Assembly (NCBI GenBank): GCA_002393725.1 | Contig: DGTJ01000100.1 | Coordinates: forward strand, 1-34,983 | Length of the DNA stretch: 34,983 nt | Source: Prevotella sp. UBA4339 | GTDB taxonomy: Bacteria; Bacteroidota; Bacteroidia; Bacteroidales; Bacteroidaceae | Direction of reading: 5' to 3' | Shown: positions 13,838 through 22,929 of the stretch, piece after piece | How positions within the stretch are numbered: position 1 is the first letter of the stretch | How the letters are laid out: the number at the start of each line of letters is the position of its first letter | Translations under genes and position numbers: made by a program | Notes under the pieces: generated by a model | What the model saw: the letters and a program-made list of their open reading frames with translations, nothing else | Told to the model about the DNA's origin: nothing | Database searches by the model: none

Positions 13838-15676
13838 ATGCAGAAACTTTACCTATTAATTATTGCAGCCTGCACGTCATTATCAACTATGGCTCAGGAG
13901 AAATTCGAGCAAGGAAAACCAAACGACGACAACTATCGCTATTTGGATGAGTATCAAGGTCTTAAGGAGTATATCGACTATTCCAAGTACCCCAACTTCA
14001 AGTTAGGTGCCGGAACCACCGTAGACGAGTATCTCAGCAAGCCTCTGGTGAAGAGTCTTATCAACAAGAACTTCACCGAGACCGTAGCCGGCAATGCCAT
14101 GAAGATGGCAAGCTGCGTCAATGGCAATGGCGACATGAACTTCTCGACCGTGAAGAAGTACGTCAAGGCAGCCACCGAGGCAGGGCTCAGCGTATATGGT
14201 CACACCCTCGCCTGGCACTCACAGCAGGCCAATGGTTGGCTACATAAACTCATGGCCGACAAGACCGACCCCAACGGTGGCGAGGAGGTATGGGCAGAAG
14301 TAGCCAGCAAGGACTTCCGGACAGCGCAGAACGTAGGGTGGAAAGCAACAGAGGCAGAATATGGATACACTATCAAGTTTGACAAGACAAACGGCCTTAA
14401 GGTGACTACCACAAAGCAGTATCCATGGCAGGTGCAGTTCGTAGCAATGAGCGACATCTTCCTTACAAAGGGCAAGAGCTACAAGATGACGATGACCGTG
14501 AAGGGCTCGAAGGCAGGAAAGATCGACGGCAGACTCGGAGACTGGAATACAGGTGCCAACTTCAGCGTATCATTCACCACCGACTGGAAGGATGTCGAAG
14601 TGACGATAACGCCAGTGCTGGAGAGCAGCTTCATCCTCCTGCACGTACCCAATTACATCGGCGACGTATATATCAAGAGCATCAAGTTTGAAGGATACAA
14701 GGCCAAGACCATCCCTCAGACAGCAGAAGAGCGCCACGACACACTCGTCTATGCTATGGACAAGTGGATAAAAGGCATGATGGAAGCCTGCGACGGCAAG
14801 GTCAAGGCATGGGACCTCGTGAACGAGGCTATCGCCGGTGATGGCAATGACGGACAGGGAAACTACACTCTGCAGCACTCCGACGGATATAAGAGCGGTA
14901 CATGGGATGTGGGCGGCAGCGCCTTCTACTGGCAAGACTATATGGGCGATCTCGACTACGTGCGTCAGGCATGTCGGCTGGCCCGCAAGTATGGACCAGA
15001 GGGCATCGCGCTCTTCATCAACGACTACAACCTGGAGTCCGACTGGGATGACAACAAGAAGGTGAAGAGCCTTGTCAATTGGATAAAGAAGTGGGAATCC
15101 GACGGTGTGACGCGCATTGACGGCATCGGCACTCAGATGCACATCAGCTGCTTCGAGAGCAATAACATCCAGAATAGTATCAAGAAGCACATCACCCAGA
15201 TGTTTGAAGTCATAGCCAAGAGCGGGAAGCTCTGCCGTGTATCGGAGCTCGACATGGGATATGTACGCGGCACTAACCGATGGGCAAGCTCTGTCAAGAC
15301 CGAGCAGCTGACAGATGCCGAGCACAAGAAGATGGCCGATTTCTACGAGTGGATCATCAAGGAGTACTTCCGTATCATACCGCCAGCACAGCAGTGGGGC
15401 ATCTGCCAATGGTGCACCACTGACTCTCAGGGAGGGTGGCGTGCTGGCGAACCCGTAGGTCTATGGGACGTCAACTACTACCGCAAGCACACCTATGCCG
15501 GATTTGTACGCGGACTAAGCGGAGCTGAGACTTCCATCGGGAATATCAAGGCAGACAATACCATTGACACCTCGAAAGGCATCTACAATCTCAACGGCAT
15601 GCGCATGCAAGCCACATCGATCGACGAACTGCCGTCAGGCCTATACATCATCGACGGCAAGAAGATAGTAAAGTAA
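13838..15676 (+). CDS. GH10 endo-1,4-beta-xylanase with inserted CBM
   Basis: 612 residues. A signal peptide (MQKLYLLIIAACTSLSTMA) leads to a GH10 TIM barrel split by a carbohydrate-binding module. First barrel part: FKLGAGTTVDEY and VYGHTLAWHSQQANGWL (about 40-140). The insert (about 150-290) is a beta-rich CBM4/9/22-type module (VQFVAMSDIFLTKGKSYKMT, DVYIKSIKFEG). The barrel resumes with WDLVNEAI, where Glu330 is the acid/base, and SELDMG, where Glu470 is the nucleophile; WGICQWCTTDSQGGWR holds a late substrate-binding strand. An inserted CBM is a known trait of Bacteroidota GH10 enzymes. The tail (YNLNGMRMQ, then IDGKKIVK) resembles sorting tails of exported proteins. It cuts internal xylan bonds outside the cytoplasm or at the surface. 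No SusC/SusD pair is present in the window. Confidence 0.93.
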   Translation: MQKLYLLIIAACTSLSTMAQEKFEQGKPNDDNYRYLDEYQGLKEYIDYSKYPNFKLGAGTTVDEYLSKPLVKSLINKNFTETVAGNAMKMASCVNGNGDMNFSTVKKYVKAATEAGLSVYGHTLAWHSQQANGWLHKLMADKTDPNGGEEVWAEVASKDFRTAQNVGWKATEAEYGYTIKFDKTNGLKVTTTKQYPWQVQFVAMSDIFLTKGKSYKMTMTVKGSKAGKIDGRLGDWNTGANFSVSFTTDWKDVEVTITPVLESSFILLHVPNYIGDVYIKSIKFEGYKAKTIPQTAEERHDTLVYAMDKWIKGMMEACDGKVKAWDLVNEAIAGDGNDGQGNYTLQHSDGYKSGTWDVGGSAFYWQDYMGDLDYVRQACRLARKYGPEGIALFINDYNLESDWDDNKKVKSLVNWIKKWESDGVTRIDGIGTQMHISCFESNNIQNSIKKHITQMFEVIAKSGKLCRVSELDMGYVRGTNRWASSVKTEQLTDAEHKKMADFYEWIIKEYFRIIPPAQQWGICQWCTTDSQGGWRAGEPVGLWDVNYYRKHTYAGFVRGLSGAETSIGNIKADNTIDTSKGIYNLNGMRMQATSIDELPSGLYIIDGKKIVK

Positions 15677-15696
15677 AAGCAGAATATAATAAAAAG

Positions 15697-15746
15697 GACA
15701 GCCTTTAGCCAACGAAGCGATTATTCGGCTAAAGGCTGTCTTTTTT
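15697..15746. terminator. Bidirectional terminator between xylanase and alcohol dehydrogenase
   Basis: GACAGCCTTTAGCC (15697-15710) pairs perfectly with GGCTAAAGGCTGTC (15727-15740). T runs follow on both strands, so it ends the plus-strand xylanase gene and the long minus-strand array. Confidence 0.92.
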
Positions 15747-15747
15747 A

Positions 15748-16932
15748 TTATTTGTTGGCCATGCGGTAAATCTCCTCCATCGCCTCGGCATCAAGCACTT
15801 CCATAGCACCGATTTTCATCTTTCCGTCGCGAGAGCACTTGCGGACAAGCTCCCGGATCTCGTCGTCAGTAGCCTTACGACCTATCAGCTCAGGAATACC
15901 TACTGGCATCCCTATAGCATGGAAGAAGTTCTCCGTTGCCTCAATACCACGGATAGCAGTACCACGAGGATCGCTGAAATCGTTGGCTACACCCATCACA
16001 TTGACAGCAAACTGCACAAAACGACTGATATGGCGAGCCATCACATATCGAGCCCACGAGCCCCATATTGCAGCAAGACCAGCACCATGAGTGACGCCAA
16101 AGAGTCCCGACAGCTCGTGCTCAAGCTTATGACTGGCAAAGTCCTTCTCCGTGCCGCACTCCGTCAGGTCGTTGTGTGACAGCGAGCTTGCCCACATGAT
16201 AGCTGCGCGATTACGATAGTCCTCAGGATTCTTCAGCACCTCAAAGACTGCATCCTTCACTGTCCTAAGCAAAGCCTCACTCAATGCATCGGTAAGCGTG
16301 GCATCCTCATATTTTGAGAAGAAGCGCTCCATTGTATGCATCATGATGTCAGTAGCTCCGGCAGCAGTCTGATAAGGAGGTAGTGTGTATGTGCGCTCCG
16401 GATTCATAATGGCGAACTTGCAACGGCAGAGGTCGCTGTTGACTCCCCGCTTCAACATTCCCTCATCGTTAGTGATGACACAGCTCGACGACATCTCCGA
16501 GCCTGCTGCAGGAATGGTAAGCATCACTCCGATAGGCAGACACGTCTGGGGAATGCCTTTGCCATCCCAGAAGTCCCATACGTCACCATCGTATCCTACA
16601 CCATAGCCGATAGCTTTGCTGGAATCGATGACAGATCCGCCTCCAACAGCCAGGATGAAGTCTACATTCTCCTCACGGCACAACTCTATGCCCTCACGGA
16701 CCTTGGACAGCAGAGGATTGGGTACTACCCCACCCAACTCCACAAAAGCGATGTTTGCATCGTTGAGCATAGTCTCAACCTTGTCAAGCAGTCCTGACCT
16801 ACGGGCAGAACCGCCACCATAATGAACAAGAACCTTCTTTCCACCATACTGACGAATCAACTGTGGAAGCTGATCCTCAGAACTCTTGCCAAACACGACG
16901 CGCGTGGGGGCATAGTAATTAAAATCCTTCAT
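15748..16932 (-). CDS. Iron-containing alcohol dehydrogenase (butanol dehydrogenase type)
   Basis: 394 residues from the ATG at 16932; the 8 extra residues of the longer frame (to 16956) are not typical. The start MKDFNYYAPTRVVFG is characteristic of BdhA/YqhD-like enzymes. The NAD(P) site motif AVGGGSVIDSSKAI lies near residue 95. Metal ligands are expected in GATDIMMHTMERF (Asp and His, about 190-200) and HKLEHELSGLFGVTHGAGLA (His residues near 260-275). It reduces aldehydes to alcohols with NAD(P)H, probably for fermentation or aldehyde removal. It is the last gene of the minus-strand array, 42 bases after the small membrane protein, and ends just before a strong terminator. Confidence 0.9.
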   Translation of the reverse strand: MKDFNYYAPTRVVFGKSSEDQLPQLIRQYGGKKVLVHYGGGSARRSGLLDKVETMLNDANIAFVELGGVVPNPLLSKVREGIELCREENVDFILAVGGGSVIDSSKAIGYGVGYDGDVWDFWDGKGIPQTCLPIGVMLTIPAAGSEMSSSCVITNDEGMLKRGVNSDLCRCKFAIMNPERTYTLPPYQTAAGATDIMMHTMERFFSKYEDATLTDALSEALLRTVKDAVFEVLKNPEDYRNRAAIMWASSLSHNDLTECGTEKDFASHKLEHELSGLFGVTHGAGLAAIWGSWARYVMARHISRFVQFAVNVMGVANDFSDPRGTAIRGIEATENFFHAIGMPVGIPELIGRKATDDEIRELVRKCSRDGKMKIGAMEVLDAEAMEEIYRMANK

Positions 16933-16974
16933 TTCCTTAATAGTTAGTTTTAACAATCTGTTTTATTATGCCCA

Positions 16975-17664
16975 TCAGAAAGCAGGCTTACCTTCATAGT
17001 CGATCTCTTCGTCCTCACTGAAATGACGAGACGGATCAATATGGAACACACGCTGTACCTCTGCCTCGTACGTACCAGTGTAGTCTGTCAGGCGTACCTC
17101 GTAGTCACTTGTGATAACGAAGTCCTGTATCAGCTGGTCCTCGGGAGCTGCCTCAAGGTTTTCTCTCTCGTCATCCTTGCTTGTGGCATAAAGGCATAGC
17201 TTGTCTACAGGCATATAGTCAGAATCGAGAGAGTATAGCCACAGGGAATAGAGGCCGTCACCCTCGTCGGCAGCAAGTATCATGAGCCTGGTACCAACAG
17301 ACTCTGGCAGTGAGATGGCCTTAGGCTCAACACGACCTTCAAGTCCCATGAATGAGGCAAGTTCTGATGGCACAGTCTTGTAACCTGGCAGATACCTGAC
17401 GTAATCTTCAGAATAGCGTACAGGCAACGGCTGTATTGCAAGACTGTCATAAAAAAGCTGCACCGGATTAGCATCTATATCAAGTCTTATGCCTTGGGCT
17501 GCCAGTTTCTCCTTTGCCTCCAGCCGAGCGACGCTGTCGAGCTTATGCTGTATCTCCGCTTGTGACAGACTGGAAGAACTGCATGCAGAATCATAGACGA
17601 GAAATCCAATCAACAATATTGCCACAACGGTGGCAGCCATCAAGAGATAACGCCTTTCAATCAT
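16975..17664 (-). CDS. Hypothetical membrane-anchored or lipoprotein-like protein
   Basis: 229 residues; family not recognised. It has an N-terminal hydrophobic segment (about 7-25, LMAATVVAILLIGFLVY) ending near SACSSSS, which could be a membrane anchor or a poor lipoprotein signal. A helical stretch (LSQAEIQHKLDSVARLEAKE) precedes a beta-rich domain containing FYDSLAIQPLPVRYSEDYVR and LAADEGDGLYSLWLYSLDSD. The start overlaps the stop of the GHL10 gene by 4 bases (17661-17664), which suggests translational coupling and a shared role in the periplasm. Confidence 0.7.
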   Translation of the reverse strand: MIERRYLLMAATVVAILLIGFLVYDSACSSSSLSQAEIQHKLDSVARLEAKEKLAAQGIRLDIDANPVQLFYDSLAIQPLPVRYSEDYVRYLPGYKTVPSELASFMGLEGRVEPKAISLPESVGTRLMILAADEGDGLYSLWLYSLDSDYMPVDKLCLYATSKDDERENLEAAPEDQLIQDFVITSDYEVRLTDYTGTYEAEVQRVFHIDPSRHFSEDEEIDYEGKPAF

Positions 17665-19172
17665 AGCTTAACCTTCTTCTTAACAACCTTACTCTCATTC
17701 TGCAGACGGTTCAGAGCGGATATAACATAAGTGTATTTATCCTTACCGTTATTATATGGGAGCTTATAGTACGTCTGGCTTGTGATGGCAACAATCTTAG
17801 AAGCATCATTCGTGTTTATTTTCTCACCTTTGGCAAACCTATAAACGACATACTTCACTGCCGTATCCCTCCAGGTCTTTCCTTTCGGAGCCGTCCAGAA
17901 GAGTATATACCCGTCTTCTGTCCATACCGGCTTCACCTTCTTAACCTTCTTTGGTGCCTTGCTGTCGATGAAAGTCATCGATGGCAGAAGGGCTGGGAAG
18001 CGCCAGTAGTTATTGCGCAGCGAACTGCCGTATTTGCCGACATTGTCTACAGCGGCCTTCGCATACCACAATACAGTACCCTTCACACCGGGCAGCTGCT
18101 GATGCAGCCGCATCTTTGCACCCAGCTGGTGGGTATTGGGATTATTTGGGTCTGCATGCTTCACGGTGCGCTCCACATCCTCGCCGATAACCAGCGGACG
18201 GTTAGAGGCATACTGGTTCCACCACTTTATCAGAGTCTCGTAGTCAGCTGCCTTATGACCGATCTCCCAGTATAGCTGAGGAACATTGTAGTCCAACCAG
18301 CCGTTATTCACCCATAGCAGTATGTCGGCATAGAGGTCATCATAATTCTGGGTGCCGTTAGTATTACTTCCTATCGGAGAGCTCTTCTTGTTGCGATAGA
18401 TGCCGAATGGCGAAATACCAACCTTTACCCAGGGCTTTGTCTCATGAACAGTCTTATAGAACTGCTCGATAAAGAGGTTAACGTTGTACCTGCGCCAGTC
18501 ATTGATATCTTTTATGCCATTTGAATTCTCCCTGAAGAGCTGCTCGTCAGGAATGGTCTCTCCCTTTACCGGATAAGGATAGAAGTAGTCATCCATGTGG
18601 ATGCCGTCTACATCATACCTGCTGACGATGTCCTTGGCCACCTCACAGATATAGTCACGATTCTCAGGCATCCCGGGATTGAGTATGAAAAGTCCGTCAT
18701 AGCTGAAGCAGCTCATCGGATTGCGGACAGCGATATGCGATGATGCAAGCTGTAGGGTGGTCTTTGTCTTTGCACGATACGGATTGATCCATGCATGAAG
18801 CTCCATTCCTCGTTTGTGACACTCGGTAATCATCCATTGCAGAGGATCCCAATATGGATTAGGGGCGACACCTTGCTTACCGGTCAGAAACCGGCTCCAT
18901 GGTTCAATTTTACTCTCATAGAGTGCATCGCATTCAGGTCGCACCTGGAAGATTATCACATTACACCCATCCTTCTGCAGCTCATCGAGCTGATAGCTTA
19001 GTGTCTGCTGCATCTTCTCTCTGCCAAGGCCTTGGAACTGACCATTGACACATTGTATCCACGCCCCACGAAACTCACGCTTAGGCTGGGCGTTAATGGG
19101 TAAAAATGACAAATGACAGATGATGAAACATAAAGATATCATCAACCACTGGTTTACTAGGATCTTCTTCAT
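17661..19172 (-). CDS. GHL10-type (DUF187) glycoside hydrolase-like protein
   Basis: 503 residues from the ATG at 19172, which opens a signal peptide (MKKILVNQWLMISLCFIICH, ending near NAQ). The longer frame to 19277 runs inside metH and is rejected. The GHL10 barrel begins REFRGAWIQCVNGQFQG and contains CNVIIFQVRPECDALYESKI, MELHAWINPYRAK, YDVDGIHMDDYFYPYP and VKVGISPFGIYRNK; Asp and Glu residues in these strands are the likely catalytic ones. A C-terminal fibronectin-III-like domain (about 410-503) follows. YngK-like relatives are thought to act on cell-wall or other polysaccharides; some act on peptidoglycan-derived sugars. It starts 7 bases after metH. Confidence 0.85.
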   Translation of the reverse strand: MKKILVNQWLMISLCFIICHLSFLPINAQPKREFRGAWIQCVNGQFQGLGREKMQQTLSYQLDELQKDGCNVIIFQVRPECDALYESKIEPWSRFLTGKQGVAPNPYWDPLQWMITECHKRGMELHAWINPYRAKTKTTLQLASSHIAVRNPMSCFSYDGLFILNPGMPENRDYICEVAKDIVSRYDVDGIHMDDYFYPYPVKGETIPDEQLFRENSNGIKDINDWRRYNVNLFIEQFYKTVHETKPWVKVGISPFGIYRNKKSSPIGSNTNGTQNYDDLYADILLWVNNGWLDYNVPQLYWEIGHKAADYETLIKWWNQYASNRPLVIGEDVERTVKHADPNNPNTHQLGAKMRLHQQLPGVKGTVLWYAKAAVDNVGKYGSSLRNNYWRFPALLPSMTFIDSKAPKKVKKVKPVWTEDGYILFWTAPKGKTWRDTAVKYVVYRFAKGEKINTNDASKIVAITSQTYYKLPYNNGKDKYTYVISALNRLQNESKVVKKKVKL

Positions 19173-19179
19173 ATCTTTT

Positions 19180-21918
19180 TTAAAACAAATTTGGTTTCTT
19201 CTTTCTTGCCTCTTCAAGTGAAAGGAGTTCTTGCTGTTCATGCTGATAGTCGGAACGCAGCTGGGCATACTTCTCATTGAGTTCCTGCTCCATAGTCTTT
19301 TCTTCGCTCATAAGGCGGCTGGCTGTAATGGCATTCTGCGAGGCATCTTTCATCCATACCACCGGACCACCATATACAGGGGCTATCTTCAGTGCGACAT
19401 GCAATTCACTGGTTGTAGCTCCACCTATCATAATAGGAATATTCAGGCCTGCCTTCCTCAGTTCGGTTGCCACATTGACCATCTCCTCAAGACTTGGAGT
19501 GATAAGACCGCTTAGGCCTATCATGTCAACATTTTCTTCCTTTGCCCTTCTCACGATCTGTTCTGCAGGTACCATCACCCCCATGTCAATCACATCGAAT
19601 CCGTTGCAGGCCATTACCACACTGACGATATTCTTACCAATGTCATGCACATCACCCTTGACAGTAGCCAGAAGCACCTTACCGGCACTCTTTACGCCCT
19701 CTGCCTTCTGAGATTCGATATATGGCTGGAGGATGCCGACGGCCTGTTTCATAGTACGTGCAGTCTTCACTACCTGAGGCAGGAACATCTTTCCTTCTCC
19801 GAAGAGCTTTCCTACAATATTCATCGCGTCCATCAGCGGACCCTCAATGATATCAACTGCCCTGGGATATTTCTCAAGAGCTTCCTTCAGGTCCTTTTCC
19901 AGATTATCCCCAATTCCTTTCTGCAAGGCCCATGACAGTCGCTCCTCGACTGTCTTGTCCGCAACAGGAGTATCCTCCTTCTTCCTTATTCCTTCTTGTG
20001 TCCCTTCAGTAGCAAGCGACAAGCCGATTACCCCCTTCCTCTCTTCTTCTTCCTTCAATATTTCAGAGGCAAGATCCGTGAGTCGGTCACAGGCATCGCC
20101 ACGACGATAAAGGATGGCATCTTCAATCACGTCAAGCTGATCTTGAGGAATGTCAGAGTAAGTCACTTTAGTAGAGGGATTTACGATGCCGAAATCCATG
20201 CCCTTATTTATCGCATGGTACAAGAATACGGCATGCATTGCCTCACGTATGTAGTTATTGCCCCGGAATGAGAAACTGAGGTTCGACACTCCTCCACTGA
20301 CATGTGCTCCAGGAAGATTATTCCGTATCCATTCCGTAGCCCGGATGAAGTCGGCAGCATACGCATTATGCTCCTCCATACCGGTAGCAATAGCAAGGAT
20401 ATTGGGGTCGAAGATTATGTCATGAGGGTTCATCCCTACCCTATCCGTCAGTATATGATATGCCCTCTGTGCTATCTCTATACGCCGCTCGTAACTCGTG
20501 GCTTGTCCTTCTTCGTCGAAGCACATCACCACTACTGCTGCTCCATAGCGCATCACGTCGAGAGCATGCTCTACAAACTTCTCCTCTCCCTCCTTGAGAG
20601 AGATGGAGTTGACGATACTTTTGCCCTGTACGCACTTCAGACTGGCAATAATCACATCCCAGTTGGAGGAATCAATCATTACTGGCACCTTAGCGATGTC
20701 AGGCTCTGCGGCAATCATATTCAAGAAAGTCTGCATCTCCTGCCTGGCATCAAGCAGACCGTCATCCATATTGATATCGATGACCATGGCTCCGTCTTCT
20801 ACTTGCTTTCTCGCGATAGTAAGAGCCTCATCATAGTTTTTCTCTTTTATAAGACGCAGGAACTTTCTGCTGCCAGCAACATTGCAACGCTCACCGACAT
20901 TTATGAAAGGCATGCCCTGCTGCCCCACTTCAAGCAGGTCTAACCCAGACAGCCACATCCTACTATTTCCCTGTGCAATCTCATGAGGCTTCTTTCCGCG
21001 CACAAGAGGCTGATAAGCTCTTATAAACTCATCAGTAGTACCACAACAGCCACCAATGATGTTCACTAATCCCTCATTCACGAGTTCTGCAATCTTCGGT
21101 GCCATCGTCTCTGCTGTCTCATCATACAGCCCCATGGCATTTGGCAGACCAGCATTCGGGTAGCAACTGATATAATATGGTGCCTTGCGTGCAAGTTCGC
21201 GCAGATAAGGCTTCATCTGCGATGCTCCGAAAGAGCAATTTAAACCGATGCTGAATATGGGATATGTACTAACACTGGCGAGAAATGCATCCAGGGTCTG
21301 TCCCGAGAGGGTACGACCGGCAAGGTCACTGATTGTGACGCTGAGCATTATGGGCAGATCTACTCCACGCCGCTGCATGACACACATACAAGCATCGATG
21401 GCACATTTGGCATTGAGTGTGTCGAATATCGTCTCTATGAGGAGAGTATCTACACCTCCTTCAATCAGTCCATCAACCTGCTCGCTATAGGCCTCCAACA
21501 GTTCGTCATAGGTAACCTCACGTGCTGCGGGATTACTCACGTCAGGCGACATTGAGAGAGTCTTGTTAGTCGGTCCGATGGAACCGGCGACGTATCTCGG
21601 CTTTTTCTCTGTAGAGAACTCGTCGGCTATCTTCCTTGCTATTCTTGCTCCTTCAAGAGCCATTTTGCGGGCTGAGCCTTCAAGATGATAGTCGGCCTGA
21701 GATATTCGCTGACTGCTAAAGGTATTTGTGGTAATGATGTCAGCACCGGCATCGAGATACTTACGGTGTATCTCAGTTATTATTTCCGGTCGGCTAATGT
21801 TGAGTGCATCGGTATTGCCGACTTTTCCAAGAACAGCCCCGACCATTGTACCCATTGCTCCGTCGAGAACGAGTATCCTGTCTTTTATTATCTCCTCTAT
21901 AGTCTTCAATGCTGGCAT
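19180..21918 (-). CDS. metH: Cobalamin-dependent methionine synthase without activation domain
   Basis: 912 residues against about 1,227 in E. coli MetH. Domain order: homocysteine S-methyltransferase (about 1-310; zinc Cys pair in NIIGGCCGTTDEF near residue 287); methyltetrahydrofolate-binding domain (about 330-610; INVGERCNVAGSRKFL); cobalamin cap and binding domains (about 650-890) with GDVHDIGKNIV, whose His near 757 ligates cobalt. The protein stops after YAQLRSDYQHEQQELLSLEE and KKKPNLF, where the linker to the AdoMet-binding reactivation domain normally starts. It moves a methyl group from methyl-tetrahydrofolate to homocysteine. Reactivation of oxidised B12 would need a separate protein; whether one exists elsewhere cannot be seen. 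No cobalamin riboswitch fits in the 22-base gap after smpB. Confidence 0.95.
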   Translation of the reverse strand: MPALKTIEEIIKDRILVLDGAMGTMVGAVLGKVGNTDALNISRPEIITEIHRKYLDAGADIITTNTFSSQRISQADYHLEGSARKMALEGARIARKIADEFSTEKKPRYVAGSIGPTNKTLSMSPDVSNPAAREVTYDELLEAYSEQVDGLIEGGVDTLLIETIFDTLNAKCAIDACMCVMQRRGVDLPIMLSVTISDLAGRTLSGQTLDAFLASVSTYPIFSIGLNCSFGASQMKPYLRELARKAPYYISCYPNAGLPNAMGLYDETAETMAPKIAELVNEGLVNIIGGCCGTTDEFIRAYQPLVRGKKPHEIAQGNSRMWLSGLDLLEVGQQGMPFINVGERCNVAGSRKFLRLIKEKNYDEALTIARKQVEDGAMVIDINMDDGLLDARQEMQTFLNMIAAEPDIAKVPVMIDSSNWDVIIASLKCVQGKSIVNSISLKEGEEKFVEHALDVMRYGAAVVVMCFDEEGQATSYERRIEIAQRAYHILTDRVGMNPHDIIFDPNILAIATGMEEHNAYAADFIRATEWIRNNLPGAHVSGGVSNLSFSFRGNNYIREAMHAVFLYHAINKGMDFGIVNPSTKVTYSDIPQDQLDVIEDAILYRRGDACDRLTDLASEILKEEEERKGVIGLSLATEGTQEGIRKKEDTPVADKTVEERLSWALQKGIGDNLEKDLKEALEKYPRAVDIIEGPLMDAMNIVGKLFGEGKMFLPQVVKTARTMKQAVGILQPYIESQKAEGVKSAGKVLLATVKGDVHDIGKNIVSVVMACNGFDVIDMGVMVPAEQIVRRAKEENVDMIGLSGLITPSLEEMVNVATELRKAGLNIPIMIGGATTSELHVALKIAPVYGGPVVWMKDASQNAITASRLMSEEKTMEQELNEKYAQLRSDYQHEQQELLSLEEARKKKPNLF

Positions 21919-21940
21919 TCCTTTTCCATTTTTTATATTT

Positions 21941-22423
21941 CTATTTAAAGACTTTCATCGCGCGGTCCATCTCCCTGCGGTCTTCTTTCTCCTTTAGGGT
22001 CTGGCGCTTATCATACTCCTTCTTACCCTTACAGAGAGCTATATCCATCTTGGCTCGGCCTTTCTCATCGATGAAGACGAGGATTGGCACTATAGTATAT
22101 CCCGTCTGCTTCGTTGCACTCTCCAGTTGGCGTATCTCTCTCTTGGTAAGCAGTAGCTTACGGTCGCGCTTCATCTCATGGTTATTGTATGAACCATAGA
22201 AATACGGACTGACATTCATGCCTTTTACCCACAACTCACCATTAATGACAGTGCAATATGTATCTACCAGACTCGCCTTGCCCATACGGATACTCTTTAT
22301 CTCAGTACCTGTGAGCACTATGCCTGCTGTAAAGGTCTCAATGAAGAAATATTCAAACGAGGCCTTCTTGTTCTTTATCTGTACTGGGCTTTTCTTCCTC
22401 AGTAGTTCTTGTTCCTTGTTCAT
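21941..22423 (-). CDS. smpB: SsrA-binding protein SmpB
   Basis: 160 residues, the normal length. It starts with NKKASFEYFFIETFTAGIVL and TGTEIKSIRMGKASLVDTYC, the conserved SmpB core, and ends with KGKKEYDKRQTLKEKEDRRE, the basic tail that enters the ribosome decoding centre. It binds tmRNA and delivers it to stalled ribosomes. It overlaps the DMP19-like gene by 4 bases and precedes metH by 22, within the minus-strand array. No tmRNA gene was seen in the window. Confidence 0.97.
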   Translation of the reverse strand: MNKEQELLRKKSPVQIKNKKASFEYFFIETFTAGIVLTGTEIKSIRMGKASLVDTYCTVINGELWVKGMNVSPYFYGSYNNHEMKRDRKLLLTKREIRQLESATKQTGYTIVPILVFIDEKGRAKMDIALCKGKKEYDKRQTLKEKEDRREMDRAMKVFK

Positions 22424-22926
22424 CTAATAGTTGCAAATTTTTCAAGATTGTCATCGATATAATGAGCGATGGTATCTGTCCATTCCTCCTCGTTCTCAAC
22501 AAACTTGTCATCGAGGTCATCAAACTCCGGGAACTTCTCAAAAAGAGCCATGAACTCCTCTTCGGTGCAATCCTTCTCAATCTCTTCACGATATTTAAGC
22601 CATAGCGTATGGGCATCGTAAATCAGTTTTGAGAGATCGCGCATCCCCCACATCTTGTTCAGGGCCTTGGCAAAAGGATTCTTGAAGATGAACTCCCCAA
22701 GTCCGTTATGTATCAGCTGGACAAAACCTCCATCCATCACCTCGTCATGAAGCATATCCCATGCGAGGAGTGTTATCTGGTCGCTGTTCAGCTCTGCCAT
22801 CGTCTCTGCGGTAAGTTCACCTCCAATAGCATTTCTGATTCCATCAACAAATACTTTCACGAAGGCATCCATACCTTCCATAGCTGCCTGTTGCAGCTTA
22901 CTGTCACTCAAAACGACTTCTACCAT
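22420..22926 (-). CDS. DMP19-like (DUF4375) protein
   Basis: 168 residues, very acidic. The motif DEVMDGGFVQLIHNGLGEFI and the following FAKALNKMWGMRDLSKLIYD match the DUF4375/DMP19 family; the C-terminal part (PEFDDLDDKFVENEEEW) is strongly negative. The Neisseria member DMP19 is a DNA mimic that blocks a repressor, but most family members are uncharacterised, so a DNA-mimic role here is only a possibility. The gene lies 3 bases after the DUF7477-like gene and overlaps smpB by 4 bases, implying coupled translation. Confidence 0.7.
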   Translation of the reverse strand: MVEVVLSDSKLQQAAMEGMDAFVKVFVDGIRNAIGGELTAETMAELNSDQITLLAWDMLHDEVMDGGFVQLIHNGLGEFIFKNPFAKALNKMWGMRDLSKLIYDAHTLWLKYREEIEKDCTEEEFMALFEKFPEFDDLDDKFVENEEEWTDTIAHYIDDNLEKFATIR

Positions 22927-22929
22927 ATT

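Noticed and set aside
14570..15409. Minus-strand open frame of 279 residues
   Set aside because: It is antisense to the GH10 barrel, which has clear catalytic motifs on the plus strand; no start signal or domain supports it.
19173..19277. Longer N-terminus for the GHL10 protein
   Set aside because: It would overlap the metH end by about 98 bases and place 35 residues before a normal signal peptide; the ATG at 19172 fits better.
21919..21940. Cobalamin riboswitch before metH
   Set aside because: Only 22 bases separate smpB and metH; there is no room for the element and no B12-box was seen.
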